Assembly (NCBI GenBank): GCA_017537105.1
Contig: JAFWBZ010000164.1
Span: forward strand, 1 to 14,815
Direction: 5' to 3'
Length of the DNA stretch: 14,815 nt
Source of the DNA: Clostridia bacterium
GTDB lineage: Bacteria > Bacillota > Clostridia > Christensenellales > Aristaeellaceae
Position numbers and translations under genes: made by a program. The notes under the pieces were generated by a model, which was not told the DNA's origin, ran no database searches, and was given only the letters and a program-made list of their open reading frames with translations. Within the stretch, counting starts at the first letter, position 1. Each line of letters starts with the position of its first letter. Of this stretch, positions 1 through 7,614 are shown piece after piece.

Positions 1-1
1 C

Positions 2-412
2 AAGGCTGAGCAGTGCACCCGCAATGAAAAGGGCATCCTGGTGCCCCCGCCGCTGCGCTTCGACATCCTGGACGAGGTCTCCCGTCGTCTGCCCGGCTTC
101 CCGATCGTGCTGCACGGCTCTTCCTCCGTGCCGCAGGAGTTCGTGAAGACCATCAACCAGTACGGCGGCAAGATGCCCGACGCCGTCGGCATCCCCGAGG
201 AGGAGCTGCGCCAGGCGGCCCGCGGCGCGGTCTGCAAGATCAACATCGACTCTGACCTGCGCCTGGCCATGACCGCCTGCATCCGCGAGCACTTCGCGGA
301 GCATCCGGATCACTTCGATCCCCGCCAGTACCTGAAGCCCGCCCGCATCGCCATCAAGAACATGGTGGAGCACAAGCTGGTGGACGTTCTGGGCTGCGAC
401 GGCAAGGCCTGA
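2..412 (+). CDS. fba: Class II fructose-bisphosphate aldolase, C-terminal part
   Basis: Partial gene: it is already open at the left edge and its last 136 residues are visible, ending in TGA at 410-412. The enzyme cleaves fructose 1,6-bisphosphate to dihydroxyacetone phosphate and glyceraldehyde 3-phosphate in the cytosol and is zinc-dependent. The segment LHGSSSVP (from about base 110) matches the family's zinc-ligand His followed by the phosphate-binding Gly-Ser-Ser loop. The segment NIDSDLR (about base 240) is the conserved N-x-D-S-D substrate-binding motif. The tail, with DPRxYLKPAR and ending VDVLGCDGKA, is typical of the bacterial/amitochondriate-protist branch of class IIB aldolases. 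The catalytic Asp and first zinc ligands lie outside the window. A strong terminator follows, so this gene probably ends its transcript. Confidence 0.95.
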   Translation, partial: KAEQCTRNEKGILVPPPLRFDILDEVSRRLPGFPIVLHGSSSVPQEFVKTINQYGGKMPDAVGIPEEELRQAARGAVCKINIDSDLRLAMTACIREHFAEHPDHFDPRQYLKPARIAIKNMVEHKLVDVLGCDGKA

Positions 413-446
413 TCGAACACCGCTGCGCGCATAGCGCAGCAGACCT

Positions 447-490
447 CCGGCCCTTTGTGCGTTGAATGAGCGCGCAAAGGGCCGGGTTTT
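447..490 (+). terminator. Intrinsic terminator after fba
   Basis: A 14-pair stem (447-460 with 472-485, one G-U pair) encloses an 11-base loop and is followed by TTTT at 487-490. A smaller perfect 7-pair hairpin (422-428 with 434-440, loop GCATA) sits just before it, next to the stop codon, and lacks a T-run of its own. Together they separate the aldolase from the next gene. Confidence 0.9.
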
Positions 491-537
491 CATTTGGATG
501 ACGAAGGGCGCCCGGCGCCGAAGCACAAAGGATCGCC

Positions 538-3444
538 ATGAGCAGGAAAAAGAAGCGGAGCAGGGACAGCTGGCGGCAAGCGTCGCCGCACATCGACGGA
601 CAGGACTGGCTGCGCGCGCTGGGACTTACACTGGCGCTCGCCGCCTTCGCGTGTGCCGCGGCGTTCCTCGCGCCCCTGGTGGAGCCGCCGGAGGCCGATC
701 TGCCCGTCGTCATCAGCCGCGTGATGAGCTCCAATCCCGCCGCCTGCTTCAGCGTGGAGGGACGGTACTACGATTGGTTGGAGCTCACAAATCTCTCTGG
801 CGAGCCCGTCAGCCTGAAGGGCTGGCGGCTGACCAAGACCGCCGATCTGCGCGGAGGATACGTCTTTGACGAGCTCGCGTTGCAGCCGGGTGAGGCGCGG
901 ATCGTCTACTGCGACGACCCGCCCGAAAACTACGAAGGAAGCGAATGCTTTTCCGGCTTCCGGCTTTCCGCCGACGGGGAGCTGCTGACGCTCGCCGACG
1001 CCCGGCAGCGCTTTGCCTCGCTGACCGTTCCTCAGCTGGCGCGCACCGACATCTACCAGCGGCGGGAGGACGGGACCTACCGCGCGGTTCCGCTGGCGGA
1101 ATCCCTGGGAGGCGACGAGCGCTTTCTCCGCTCGCTGCGTCCCGACTATGACCCCGCAGGGCTGATGATCAGCGAAGTCATGCCCGTCAACCGCACGATC
1201 CTCCGGGACGCAGACGGCGACTTTTCCGACTGGATCGAGCTGTACAACGCCGGCGAACGGGCCGTGGATTTGACGGGATATGCGCTCTCGGACAATGACT
1301 CCGACCATCTGAAGTGGCCCTTCCCCTCCCGCGTCGTGCAGCCCGGCGAGCGCCTCGTACTGTTCGCCTCCGGCAAGGACCGCTGCGCGGAAGGTGAGGA
1401 GCTGCATGCCAATTTCAGGCTCTCCGGCGACGGTGAGGCGCTCCGGCTGTACGATGCCGGGGGCCGCGCGATCTCCTGGGTGGAATACGGGGCGGTTTCC
1501 GCGGACGTGTCCCTCTCCCGGAATGAAAGGGGAGAAATCGTGCAGGATCTTCCGCCCTCTCCGGGGCAGGAGAACACCGGGCTTGGCGCGCAGAGCGCCG
1601 CCTCGGCCGTCTCCGTCAACGACCTCGGGCTCTACATCAACGAGGTCCTGACCTCCGGCGAGGGGGAGGACTGGCTGGAGCTCGCGAACACCTCCGGACA
1701 GGAGATCGACTTGTCCGGCATGGGCTTGTCCGACGATCCCGCCCATCCCCGCAAGTGGCGGTTCCCAGCGGGCGCGCGCATCGCCGCCGGAGGCTACGTC
1801 GTGGTGACATTGGCCGGCGGCGAGGCGGATTCGCCGTCGATTGCGGAGGACAGGACCCCGGCGGATTATGTTGCCGACTTCGCGCTGTCCGCGGGAGAGA
1901 CGGCGTGCCTCTCCATGCCGGACGGCAAGCTGATCGACTTCATCAGGACGCAGGAATTGCGCCGGGATGTCAGCATGGGCCGGGTCGAGGGGGTTGACCG
2001 CTATCGCTGCTTTGCCGAACCCACGCCCGGCCGGCCCAACGCCGCTACGTCCTATGAGAAGGTCGCGCGGGAAATCTCCTTTTCGGTTCCGCCGGGGATC
2101 GTTCGGGAGGACCGCATCGAGCTCGCGCTGACCTCCGATGCAGACGTGGACATCTACTACACCACGGACGGTTCCCAGCCCACGAAAGCCTCCAAGCTGT
2201 ACGACCGTCCCATCGCGCTCAGCAAAAACACCTGCATTCGCGCCATCGCCTGGCGGGACGGCGTGCTGCAGTCGGAGGAGGCCCTCGCCAGCTACATCTT
2301 CGGGCAGCACAGCCTGCGGCTGGTGTGCGTCACCGGCAATCCCGGCCAGCTGACCGGCTCCGAAGGCATGCTGAACACCGGTGCGCGAAAAAAGGGCTGC
2401 GGCGTATTCGTCGAAATCTACGAGCCCGACGGCACGCGGCAGATCGCCCAGAGCTGCTTTTTCATCCTCAGCGGCCACCAGAGCCGCACCCATTTCGGGC
2501 AGAAGTCCTTCCGTCTGACCGCCAAGCGCGCCTATGGGGATACCCGCTTCCGCGCCGCGCTGTTCTCCAATCGGGATTACGACGAGTACAAGTCCATCGT
2601 GGTGCGGGCCGGCGGACAGGACGTCATGCAGACCAAGATGCGCGACTCCATACTGACGTCCCTCGCCGCCGATACCCGCGTACTCTATCAGGAGACGGAG
2701 CCCTGCGTGGTGTACGTCAACGGCAGGTACTGGGGGCTGTACAACCTGCGCGAGCGCATCGACACCCACTCCATTTGCCAGTTTGAGGGTTGGAGCAATC
2801 CGGACGGCGTCACGCTCGGCGAGAGCACCGGCAACGCCAGCTATCGCAGGATGCTCAGTTGGGTCGCCGAGCACGACCTTTCGAACGAGGCCAACCTTGC
2901 GGAGCTGCGCAAGGTCGTGGACGTCGAAAACTATCTGGACTACGTGGCGCTGGAGATGTACACCTGCAACCAGGACCTGAACAACATCCGCTACTATCGC
3001 TCCGCCGACGAGGATCCGCGCTGGAAGTGGGCGCTGTTCGACCTCGATCTGAGCTTCCAGATCGATCGCAACAACGTGAAGGACTGGCTGCGCGAATCGA
3101 AGGTCGGCACCGTTACCTCCCAGGACGCCACGCTGTTCTGCAAGCTGATGAAAAACAGCAGCCTGCGCGATGCGTTCCTGACCCGCATGGGGCAGCTGCT
3201 GGCCACGACCTTCTCCGCAGACAACGTCTTGGGCAAGATCCGGGCGCGGTACGACCTGATTCAGGAGGAGATGGCCCTGAACTGCAAGCGCTGGGACTGG
3301 AGCACGGGAACCTGGAACCGCTACGTGAAGTCCATGGCGAAGTACGCCAGTGAGCGTCCTGTCAAGCTGGCCGGCTACCTGCAGGATGCCTTCGGGCTCT
3401 CCGACGCACAGGCCCGAAAGTACTTCGGCGATCTGATCGCCTGA
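538..3444 (+). CDS. Membrane-anchored lamin-tail / CotH kinase-domain protein
   Basis: A 968-residue surface protein. AAAGGA lies 5 bases before the ATG at 538. After a basic N-terminus, one hydrophobic segment (about 27-47) acts as uncleaved anchor or signal, placing the rest outside. Three lamin-tail-like repeats follow (about 57-160, 208-340, 365-500), each opening with an I-S/N-E/R-V type strand and containing a D-W-x-E-L motif (YDWLELTNLSG, SDWIELYNAGE, EDWLELANTSG). Residues about 520-588 form a chitobiase-C-terminal-type domain with YYTTDGSQPT at 540-549. Residues about 590-930 form a CotH domain with LRERID at 737-742 and DLD at 835-837 in W-x-x-FDLDLSF. CotH of Bacillus subtilis is an atypical kinase that phosphorylates spore coat proteins. 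Whether this copy is an active kinase, and on what, is unknown. I see no convincing promoter, and a terminator follows. Confidence 0.9.
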   Translation: MSRKKKRSRDSWRQASPHIDGQDWLRALGLTLALAAFACAAAFLAPLVEPPEADLPVVISRVMSSNPAACFSVEGRYYDWLELTNLSGEPVSLKGWRLTKTADLRGGYVFDELALQPGEARIVYCDDPPENYEGSECFSGFRLSADGELLTLADARQRFASLTVPQLARTDIYQRREDGTYRAVPLAESLGGDERFLRSLRPDYDPAGLMISEVMPVNRTILRDADGDFSDWIELYNAGERAVDLTGYALSDNDSDHLKWPFPSRVVQPGERLVLFASGKDRCAEGEELHANFRLSGDGEALRLYDAGGRAISWVEYGAVSADVSLSRNERGEIVQDLPPSPGQENTGLGAQSAASAVSVNDLGLYINEVLTSGEGEDWLELANTSGQEIDLSGMGLSDDPAHPRKWRFPAGARIAAGGYVVVTLAGGEADSPSIAEDRTPADYVADFALSAGETACLSMPDGKLIDFIRTQELRRDVSMGRVEGVDRYRCFAEPTPGRPNAATSYEKVAREISFSVPPGIVREDRIELALTSDADVDIYYTTDGSQPTKASKLYDRPIALSKNTCIRAIAWRDGVLQSEEALASYIFGQHSLRLVCVTGNPGQLTGSEGMLNTGARKKGCGVFVEIYEPDGTRQIAQSCFFILSGHQSRTHFGQKSFRLTAKRAYGDTRFRAALFSNRDYDEYKSIVVRAGGQDVMQTKMRDSILTSLAADTRVLYQETEPCVVYVNGRYWGLYNLRERIDTHSICQFEGWSNPDGVTLGESTGNASYRRMLSWVAEHDLSNEANLAELRKVVDVENYLDYVALEMYTCNQDLNNIRYYRSADEDPRWKWALFDLDLSFQIDRNNVKDWLRESKVGTVTSQDATLFCKLMKNSSLRDAFLTRMGQLLATTFSADNVLGKIRARYDLIQEEMALNCKRWDWSTGTWNRYVKSMAKYASERPVKLAGYLQDAFGLSDAQARKYFGDLIA

Positions 3445-3446
3445 CG

Positions 3447-3500
3447 CAAACGATGCCGCGCTGCGACCCGCAAGGGCCGCTGGCGCGGCATCGTTTGTTT
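3447..3500 (+). terminator. Intrinsic terminator after the CotH-like gene
   Basis: A perfect 14-pair stem (3447-3460 with 3484-3497) begins two bases after the stop codon and is followed by TTT at 3498-3500. The 23-base loop is itself GC-rich. It lies in the 74-base gap between convergent genes and might also limit transcription coming from nagA, but the opposite strand has no T-run. Confidence 0.8.
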
Positions 3501-3518
3501 CCGTATGATTTGCCTCCG

Positions 3519-4652
3519 TCAATATCTCCGCTCTCCGCCGACGAAGGTGGAGACGACGTGAAACCCTTCGTCCATAAGCACGAGATCGGCGTCCTTTCCC
3601 GCCTCAATGGAGCCCTTGCGGTCATCGACGCCGATGGCCCGCGCCGGAATCAGCGAGGCCATGTTCACCGCCCGCCATACCGGTACGTCGGCGTTTCGCA
3701 GGAGATTTCGCACCGCCCGGTCCAGCGTCAGGGCGCTGCCGGCGATGGTGCCGTCCGGAAAGCGGCAGCGGATGCCGTCCACGATCACCTTCACGCCCAG
3801 CTGGTCGTGCTCGCCGTCGGGAAGGCCGGCCGCCTGGATGGAGTCCGTGATCAGCACCAGGTGTTCGGGCTTCAGCCTTGCCATCACGGAGAACAGCATC
3901 GGGCTCACGTGGAAGGTGTCGCAGATCAATTCGCAGTACACCCTGTCGTCGCTCAGCGCGGCCCCGATCACCCCCGGCTCCCGATGGTTCAGCGGCGGCA
4001 TGGCGTTGAAGGTGTGGGTCACGTGGCGAATGCCCGCCTCGATGCCCGCCGCCGCCTGCGCTGCGGTGGCGTTGGTGTGTCCCATGGAGAGCGCCACGCC
4101 GATCTCACGCGCCTGCCGGATGAATTCCAGCGCGCCGTCCACCTCCGGGGCGACGGTCATCAGCCGCACCACGTCCGACCAGGGGCGGAGCTTTTCGATG
4201 TCCGGCCTTTGGATGGACGCGCCGTCCTGAGCGCCCTTCCTCGCGGGGCTGATGAACGGCCCCTCCGCATGCGCGCCCAGCACCTCCGCACCCCGCCAGC
4301 CCGGCTGTCGGCTCTCGCGCTGCGCCTCCCGAATGACGGCGAAGCAGCGCTCCAGCGCCGGCCAGGGCAGCGTCATCGTGGTGGGCAGCCACGCGGTCAC
4401 GCCCTGCTTCAGCTTCTCCTCGGACAGCTGCCGTATGTCCTCCGCGCTGCCCCGGGACGCGTCCAGGCCCTTGTAACCGTGGCAGTGCACGTCGATCAGC
4501 CCCGGCGTCACCCACCCGCCACGGGCGTCGATGATCTCCGCGCCCTCCGGCGGCCGGTCGGCAATGGCACCGATGCTCCGTTCAAACGCCAGCGCCTTTC
4601 CATCCAGGATGCCGTCCTTCAACAGGATTCTGCCGTTGACGATGCACTTCAT
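3519..4652 (-). CDS. nagA: N-acetylglucosamine-6-phosphate deacetylase
   Basis: Removes the acetyl group from N-acetylglucosamine 6-phosphate to give glucosamine 6-phosphate, the first committed cytosolic step in using amino sugars from cell wall or host glycans. The 377-residue protein is of normal family length. It has the amidohydrolase HxH pair (H56, H58), metal ligand E130 in HAEGPF, H192 in GHTNA, H213 in HTFNAM, and catalytic D270 in LITDS. The HxH pair differs from Escherichia coli NagA, which has Gln and Asn there. I chose the ATG at 4652 because the protein then starts MKCIVNGRI as the family does and lies just downstream of the promoter. An ATG at 4667 would add five residues. No nagB or amino-sugar transporter is adjacent in this window. 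Confidence 0.95.
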   Translation of the reverse strand: MKCIVNGRILLKDGILDGKALAFERSIGAIADRPPEGAEIIDARGGWVTPGLIDVHCHGYKGLDASRGSAEDIRQLSEEKLKQGVTAWLPTTMTLPWPALERCFAVIREAQRESRQPGWRGAEVLGAHAEGPFISPARKGAQDGASIQRPDIEKLRPWSDVVRLMTVAPEVDGALEFIRQAREIGVALSMGHTNATAAQAAAGIEAGIRHVTHTFNAMPPLNHREPGVIGAALSDDRVYCELICDTFHVSPMLFSVMARLKPEHLVLITDSIQAAGLPDGEHDQLGVKVIVDGIRCRFPDGTIAGSALTLDRAVRNLLRNADVPVWRAVNMASLIPARAIGVDDRKGSIEAGKDADLVLMDEGFHVVSTFVGGERRY

Positions 4653-4683
4653 ACGCCGCGCCCCCATCCGATGTAGTGTCTCC

Positions 4684-4712
4684 ATTCTACCACGCCCCGC
4701 CCTCCGTTTCAA
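4684..4712 (-). promoter_or_regulatory. Sigma-A promoter for nagA
   Basis: On the minus strand TTGAAA (4712-4707) is separated by exactly 17 bases from TAGAAT (4689-4684). Each box differs from consensus at one base. Transcription would start near 4677, about 25 bases before the nagA ATG. The -35 box overlaps the stop codon of the small gene upstream, so nagA can be expressed independently of it. Confidence 0.7.
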
Positions 4713-4960
4713 GGCGTTTTCCTCATCTCCTGCACCGAAGGCGCGGTGCGCCACACCACAAGCTGTTCAAACACGCCGTCTGGCATCGTCAGCTCCGCCG
4801 CAAGGGCACTGCCCCGCCACTTCAGGCCGTCCGAGGTCTGCTCGATGTTCAGGCGAAGCGGGTGCCGCCACAGCCGCCACAGCGTCAGCCCCGCCGCCGA
4901 TGAAAACGCGATGGCGATGATCGCCGTCACCGCCACCAGTACCCTTCCCCCTCGCCGCAT
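4709..4960 (-). CDS. Small single-span membrane protein, unknown function
   Basis: An 83-residue protein I do not recognise. A short basic start (MRRGGR) leads into one hydrophobic helix (about residues 7-30). After that comes a hydrophilic domain of about 50 residues with alternating polar and hydrophobic positions, likely outside the membrane. The ATG at 4960 is preceded by GGAAAGGGG at good spacing. A GTG six codons earlier (4978) would overlap that site and is less likely. It lies 56 bases upstream of nagA on the same strand, but nagA has its own promoter. Helix, ribosome binding site and fit into an otherwise empty gap support a real gene. No function is assigned. Confidence 0.6.
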   Translation of the reverse strand: MRRGGRVLVAVTAIIAIAFSSAAGLTLWRLWRHPLRLNIEQTSDGLKWRGSALAAELTMPDGVFEQLVVWRTAPSVQEMRKTP

Positions 4961-5152
4961 AACACTACCCCTTTCCACAGCGATAACACTTATTATGACC
5001 CTCCGGAACGGTTCATGCGCGGTTCCCCGCCGGCCCAGGGCGGGAGTTTACGCGACCGCATCCTGAAATTTTCCGCAGCGATGCGGGCGGGGCAGGAATT
5101 TGCAATCCCACGGTCGAATAATCCAGCGACGAACGCACAGGGAGGACTATTT

Positions 5153-5707
5153 ATGAACGCCGAGCGCGATGCGGACATCCTCGAGAAAAATGTGGACTCC
5201 AAGCGAGTCTTCGACGGCATCATACTGCACATCGACCATCTGACCAACGAGCTGCCCAACGGCCACCTCGCCCAGCGCGAGGTCGCCCGGCACATCGGCG
5301 CCTCCGCCGTCATCCCCGTGGACGGCGAGGGCAACGTCTGGCTGGTGCGGCAGTTTCGCGCATGCATCGACCAGGTGCTGCTGGAGATTCCCGCGGGCAA
5401 GCTGGATTACAAGGGTGAGGACCGGCTCGAGGCCGCCCGGCGCGAGCTCCGCGAGGAGACGGGTCTGACCGCCGGCAGCTGGCAGCACCTTGCGGACATC
5501 TACACCACCCCCGGCTTCAGCGACGAGCGGATTTCGCTCTACCTGGCCCGGGACCTGGAGCGCGGGGAAAGCCAGCCGGACGAGGACGAATTCCTGAACG
5601 TCGTCCGCGTTCCCCTGGCCGAAATCGTCGCCGCCGTCATGCGCGGCGAAATCACCGACGCGAAGACCGTCTGTGCCGTGCTCATGGCGGAGAAATACTG
5701 CAAATAG
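5153..5707 (+). CDS. nudF: Nudix hydrolase, ADP-ribose pyrophosphatase type
   Basis: Likely splits ADP-ribose (or a similar nucleoside diphosphate sugar) into AMP and ribose 5-phosphate, a housecleaning role in the cytosol. The 184-residue protein has a Nudix box at residues 82-104 with R97-E98-L99-x-E101-E102-x-G104 and E89 seven residues before R97. The first half is one residue longer than the canonical G-x5-E (six residues between G82 and E89). The preceding LLEIPAGKLD and following TTPGFSDERISLYLA segments are typical of the ADP-ribose branch. GGGAGG lies 7 bases before the ATG; in-frame sequence continues upstream to about 5015, but this start has the good site. The roughly 130-base leader has two GC-rich hairpins (5026-5044, 5056-5086) that I cannot assign. 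Confidence 0.88.
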   Translation: MNAERDADILEKNVDSKRVFDGIILHIDHLTNELPNGHLAQREVARHIGASAVIPVDGEGNVWLVRQFRACIDQVLLEIPAGKLDYKGEDRLEAARRELREETGLTAGSWQHLADIYTTPGFSDERISLYLARDLERGESQPDEDEFLNVVRVPLAEIVAAVMRGEITDAKTVCAVLMAEKYCK

Positions 5708-5712
5708 CACCT

Positions 5713-5750
5713 GAGGCGGCGCGGCACCCTTCCGTGCGCAGCGCCGCCTC
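5713..5750 (+). other. Intergenic hairpin between Nudix and GNAT genes
   Basis: A perfect 10-pair stem (5713-5722 with 5741-5750) has a further short inner stem (5724-5727 with 5734-5737). No T-run follows, so it is not a normal intrinsic terminator. It may be a stability or attenuation element within a two-gene transcript. Confidence 0.55.
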
Positions 5751-5762
5751 CGCGAGGTAATT

Positions 5763-6344
5763 ATGCTGAACGCAGAAACCCTGATCTACATGCCCGAGCT
5801 GAAGACGCCCCGGCTGCGGCTGCGCAGGCTGACGATGCGCGACGCGGGAGACATCTACCGCTACAGCAGGGACCCGGAAGTCGCCCGCCACGTGCTCTGG
5901 GATGCGCACCGCTCCATCGGCGACAGCCGCGCCTACCTGCGCTACATGCTGCACCGCTATCGCACCCACGAGCCTGCCAGCTGGGGCATCGAAGAGCTTT
6001 CCACGGGCAGGATCATCGGCACCATCGGCTTCATGTGGATCCAGCAGGATAACGCCGCCGCCGAGGTCGGCTACTCCCTCGCCCGGGACTGCTGGAATCG
6101 CGGCTTCATGACGGAAGCCCTCGGCGCCGTGATCCAATACGGCTTCGACTTCATGAATCTCAACCGCATCGAGGCGCAGCATGAGACCACCAATCCCGCC
6201 TCCGGCGCGGTGATGCGCAAGTGCCATATGTGCAAGGAGGGCACCCTGCGCAGCCGCCTGTTCAACAAGGGGAAGTACGTGGATGTGGACCTGTACGCCA
6301 TTCTGCGCAGGGACTTCAACCGCCTCGGGCTGAGAAAATGGTAA
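5763..6344 (+). CDS. GNAT-family N-acetyltransferase (RimJ/RimL type)
   Basis: Transfers acetyl from acetyl-CoA to an amine of unknown identity; RimJ/RimL relatives modify protein N-termini or small molecules. The 193-residue protein has the usual opening TPRLRLRRLTMRDAGDIY. The acetyl-CoA loop is at about 101-120 (EVGYSLARDCWNRGFMTEAL), where W-x-R-G-x-x-T-E-A is the R/Q-x-x-G-x-G/A-type motif. At 152-159, where relatives usually have 'LGF-x-x-EG', this one reads KCHMCKEG with two cysteines. GAGG lies 5 bases before the ATG. It starts 55 bases after the Nudix stop and is probably co-transcribed. The substrate cannot be told from sequence. Confidence 0.88.
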   Translation: MLNAETLIYMPELKTPRLRLRRLTMRDAGDIYRYSRDPEVARHVLWDAHRSIGDSRAYLRYMLHRYRTHEPASWGIEELSTGRIIGTIGFMWIQQDNAAAEVGYSLARDCWNRGFMTEALGAVIQYGFDFMNLNRIEAQHETTNPASGAVMRKCHMCKEGTLRSRLFNKGKYVDVDLYAILRRDFNRLGLRKW

Positions 6345-6393
6345 ATCGAAACAGTGCCATTGCAAAATTATCATTAAATCCGGCGTAATTACG

Positions 6394-6421
6394 TTGACAA
6401 ATGCAGGATCGATAGTATAAT
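6394..6421 (+). promoter_or_regulatory. Consensus sigma-A promoter of the riboswitch-importer operon
   Basis: TTGACA (6394-6399) and TATAAT (6416-6421) are both perfect consensus, with a 16-base spacer. A/T-rich sequence (about 6365-6380) lies upstream like an UP element. A perfect 10-base palindrome, CGTAATTACG (6384-6393), abuts the -35 box. Transcription should start near 6428, giving a leader of about 345 bases. Confidence 0.92.
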
Positions 6422-6439
6422 AAATTCAAAATAAATGAT

Positions 6440-6607
6440 CGATAGAGGCGCGGAATTCATCAGTATCGCCGTCGAGCTCCTCCGGGGGCCGCGACGCGGC
6501 GCGAAAGGGGCTTCCGCCGAAATCCGACCGTCCCCGGAGGGACGCCGGGTTGGGGGATCGCAGAACATGCGGTTCACTGTCACAAAGCAATTTGTGGAGC
6601 GCTATCT
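6440..6607 (+). promoter_or_regulatory. Lysine riboswitch (L-box) aptamer
   Basis: Conserved blocks of the lysine aptamer appear in order: GATAGAGGCGCG at the 5' strand of P1, CAGTA (6461-6465), GAAAGG (6503-6508), CGCCGAAA (6515-6522), GGTTGGG (about 6548-6554), CACTGTCAC (6575-6583), and GTGGAGCGCTATCTC at the 3' side. P1 pairs GATAG (6441-6445) with CTATC (6602-6606). P5 is the stem CACAAA/TTTGTG with a GCAA loop. In the known class, lysine binding stabilises P1 and favours the downstream terminator, lowering expression. The switch precedes an amino acid importer operon, which points to lysine as the substrate. Confidence 0.95.
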
Positions 6608-6645
6608 CTGATTCATAGACATCCCGTTTTCTGCGGTGATTGTTT

Positions 6646-6683
6646 AGCGACCGGAGCATAGAACTTCGGTCGTTTGTTTTTGT
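6646..6683 (+). terminator. Riboswitch-controlled intrinsic terminator
   Basis: A 9-pair stem (6648-6656 with 6664-6672, one G-T pair) with a 7-base loop is followed by TTTGTTTTTGT (6673-6683). It is the expression platform of the lysine switch. A possible anti-terminator pairs its 5' strand (6646-6649) with 6600-6603 in the 3' strand of P1, plus two further pairs; that pairing is inference. The remaining leader to the first gene (6684-6772) is GC-rich and holds no other element I recognise. Confidence 0.9.
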
Positions 6684-6772
6684 CCCCGGCCCCGGGCGGG
6701 CCGTGCGCCTTCGCCCGCGAGGCAATCCGCGGCGCCCCGTGTGCCGCAGCATCAGAAATGGAGGAAAGAATC

Positions 6773-7576
6773 ATGAAGAGAATCGTCATTGCACTGTTGG
6801 CCCTGGCCATGCTGCTCTCCGCCTGCGCCCTCGCCGAGGGCACGTTCCGCGTCGGCATGGAGTGCGACTATCCCCCGTTCAACTGGACCCAGGTCGAGGC
6901 GGATGAGAACAGCGTTCCCATCGAGGGCGGCATGGGCTATGCCGGTGGCTACGACGTGGAGATCGCCAAGCAGATCGCCGCGGGCCTGGACAAGGAGCTG
7001 GTGGTGGTCAAGGTCGAGTGGGACGGCCTCATCCAGAAGCTCAACGCCGGCCAGATCGACGCAGTCATCGCGGGCATGTCCCCCACCGCCGAGCGCAAGA
7101 TCACTGTGGACTTCACCGACGCCTACTACAACAGCGACCTGGTGATCGTGGTCCGCAAAGACAGCGCGTACGCCGACGCCACCACGCTCGCCGACTTCGC
7201 GGGCGCGAAGATCACCGGCCAGCTGAACACCTTCCACTACACCGTGATCGACCAGATTCCGGACGTGCAGAAGATGCCCGCCATGGACACCTTCCCCACC
7301 ATGACCGTGGCGCTGACCTCCGGCGCCATCGACGGCTACATCTCCGAGCGGCCCGGCGCCGTGTCCGCCGTGGCCTCCAACGACCAGCTCGCCTTCGTGG
7401 TCTTCGAGAACGGCTTTGAGGCCTCCGAGGAGGATACCTCCATTGCGGTCGCCCTCAAGCAGGGCCAGCCGGAGCTGATCGAGCAGATCAACGGCATCCT
7501 GGCCGGCATCGATTCCGACGCGCGCAACGCGTTGATGGACGCGGCCGTGCTGAACCAGCCGATCTCGGCGGAATAA
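6773..7576 (+). CDS. Amino acid ABC transporter substrate-binding protein (probably lysine)
   Basis: Captures the amino acid outside the membrane and hands it to the permease. The 267-residue protein is a family 3 solute-binding protein: it opens GTFRVGMECDYPPFNW, then GGYDVEIAKQIA, the W-D-G-L-I-Q-K-L-N block, D-A-V-I-A-G-M-S-P-T-x-E-R, and V-D-F-T-D-A-Y-Y. The signal segment MKRIVIALLALAMLL leads to L-S-A-C with Cys18, so it may be a lipoprotein. However, the mature fold begins only four residues later, so signal peptidase I cleavage after ALA is an alternative. GGAGGAAAG lies 8 bases before the ATG. It is the first gene behind the lysine riboswitch, so lysine is the inferred ligand; the protein alone would give only 'polar amino acid'. 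Confidence 0.9.
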   Translation: MKRIVIALLALAMLLSACALAEGTFRVGMECDYPPFNWTQVEADENSVPIEGGMGYAGGYDVEIAKQIAAGLDKELVVVKVEWDGLIQKLNAGQIDAVIAGMSPTAERKITVDFTDAYYNSDLVIVVRKDSAYADATTLADFAGAKITGQLNTFHYTVIDQIPDVQKMPAMDTFPTMTVALTSGAIDGYISERPGAVSAVASNDQLAFVVFENGFEASEEDTSIAVALKQGQPELIEQINGILAGIDSDARNALMDAAVLNQPISAE

Positions 7577-7614
7577 CACACCCGCGTTCCGACGCGGAAG
7601 GCATCCTGACACCG

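Noticed and set aside
490..3522. Very long open frame (1010 codons) antisense to the CotH-like gene
   Set aside because: High GC keeps the opposite strand open. The translation has no family motifs, is rich in Val/Gly/Ala/Arg as antisense frames are, and the sense frame has clear domains and a ribosome site.
3453..4676. Long plus-strand frame over nagA
   Set aside because: The minus-strand frame is unmistakable NagA with all metal ligands; the plus frame is low-complexity and lacks motifs.
4961..5010. TATTAT at 4991-4996 as a promoter for the Nudix gene or, on the other strand, the small gene
   Set aside because: No acceptable -35 box at 16-18 bases on either strand.
5713..5750. Hairpin after the Nudix gene as a terminator
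   Set aside because: Strong stem but no T-run follows; kept only as an intergenic hairpin.
6752..7612. Minus-strand frame over the binding-protein gene, and a similar one at 7667-8506 over the permease
   Set aside because: His/Val/Gly-rich antisense translations with no motifs; sense genes are well supported.
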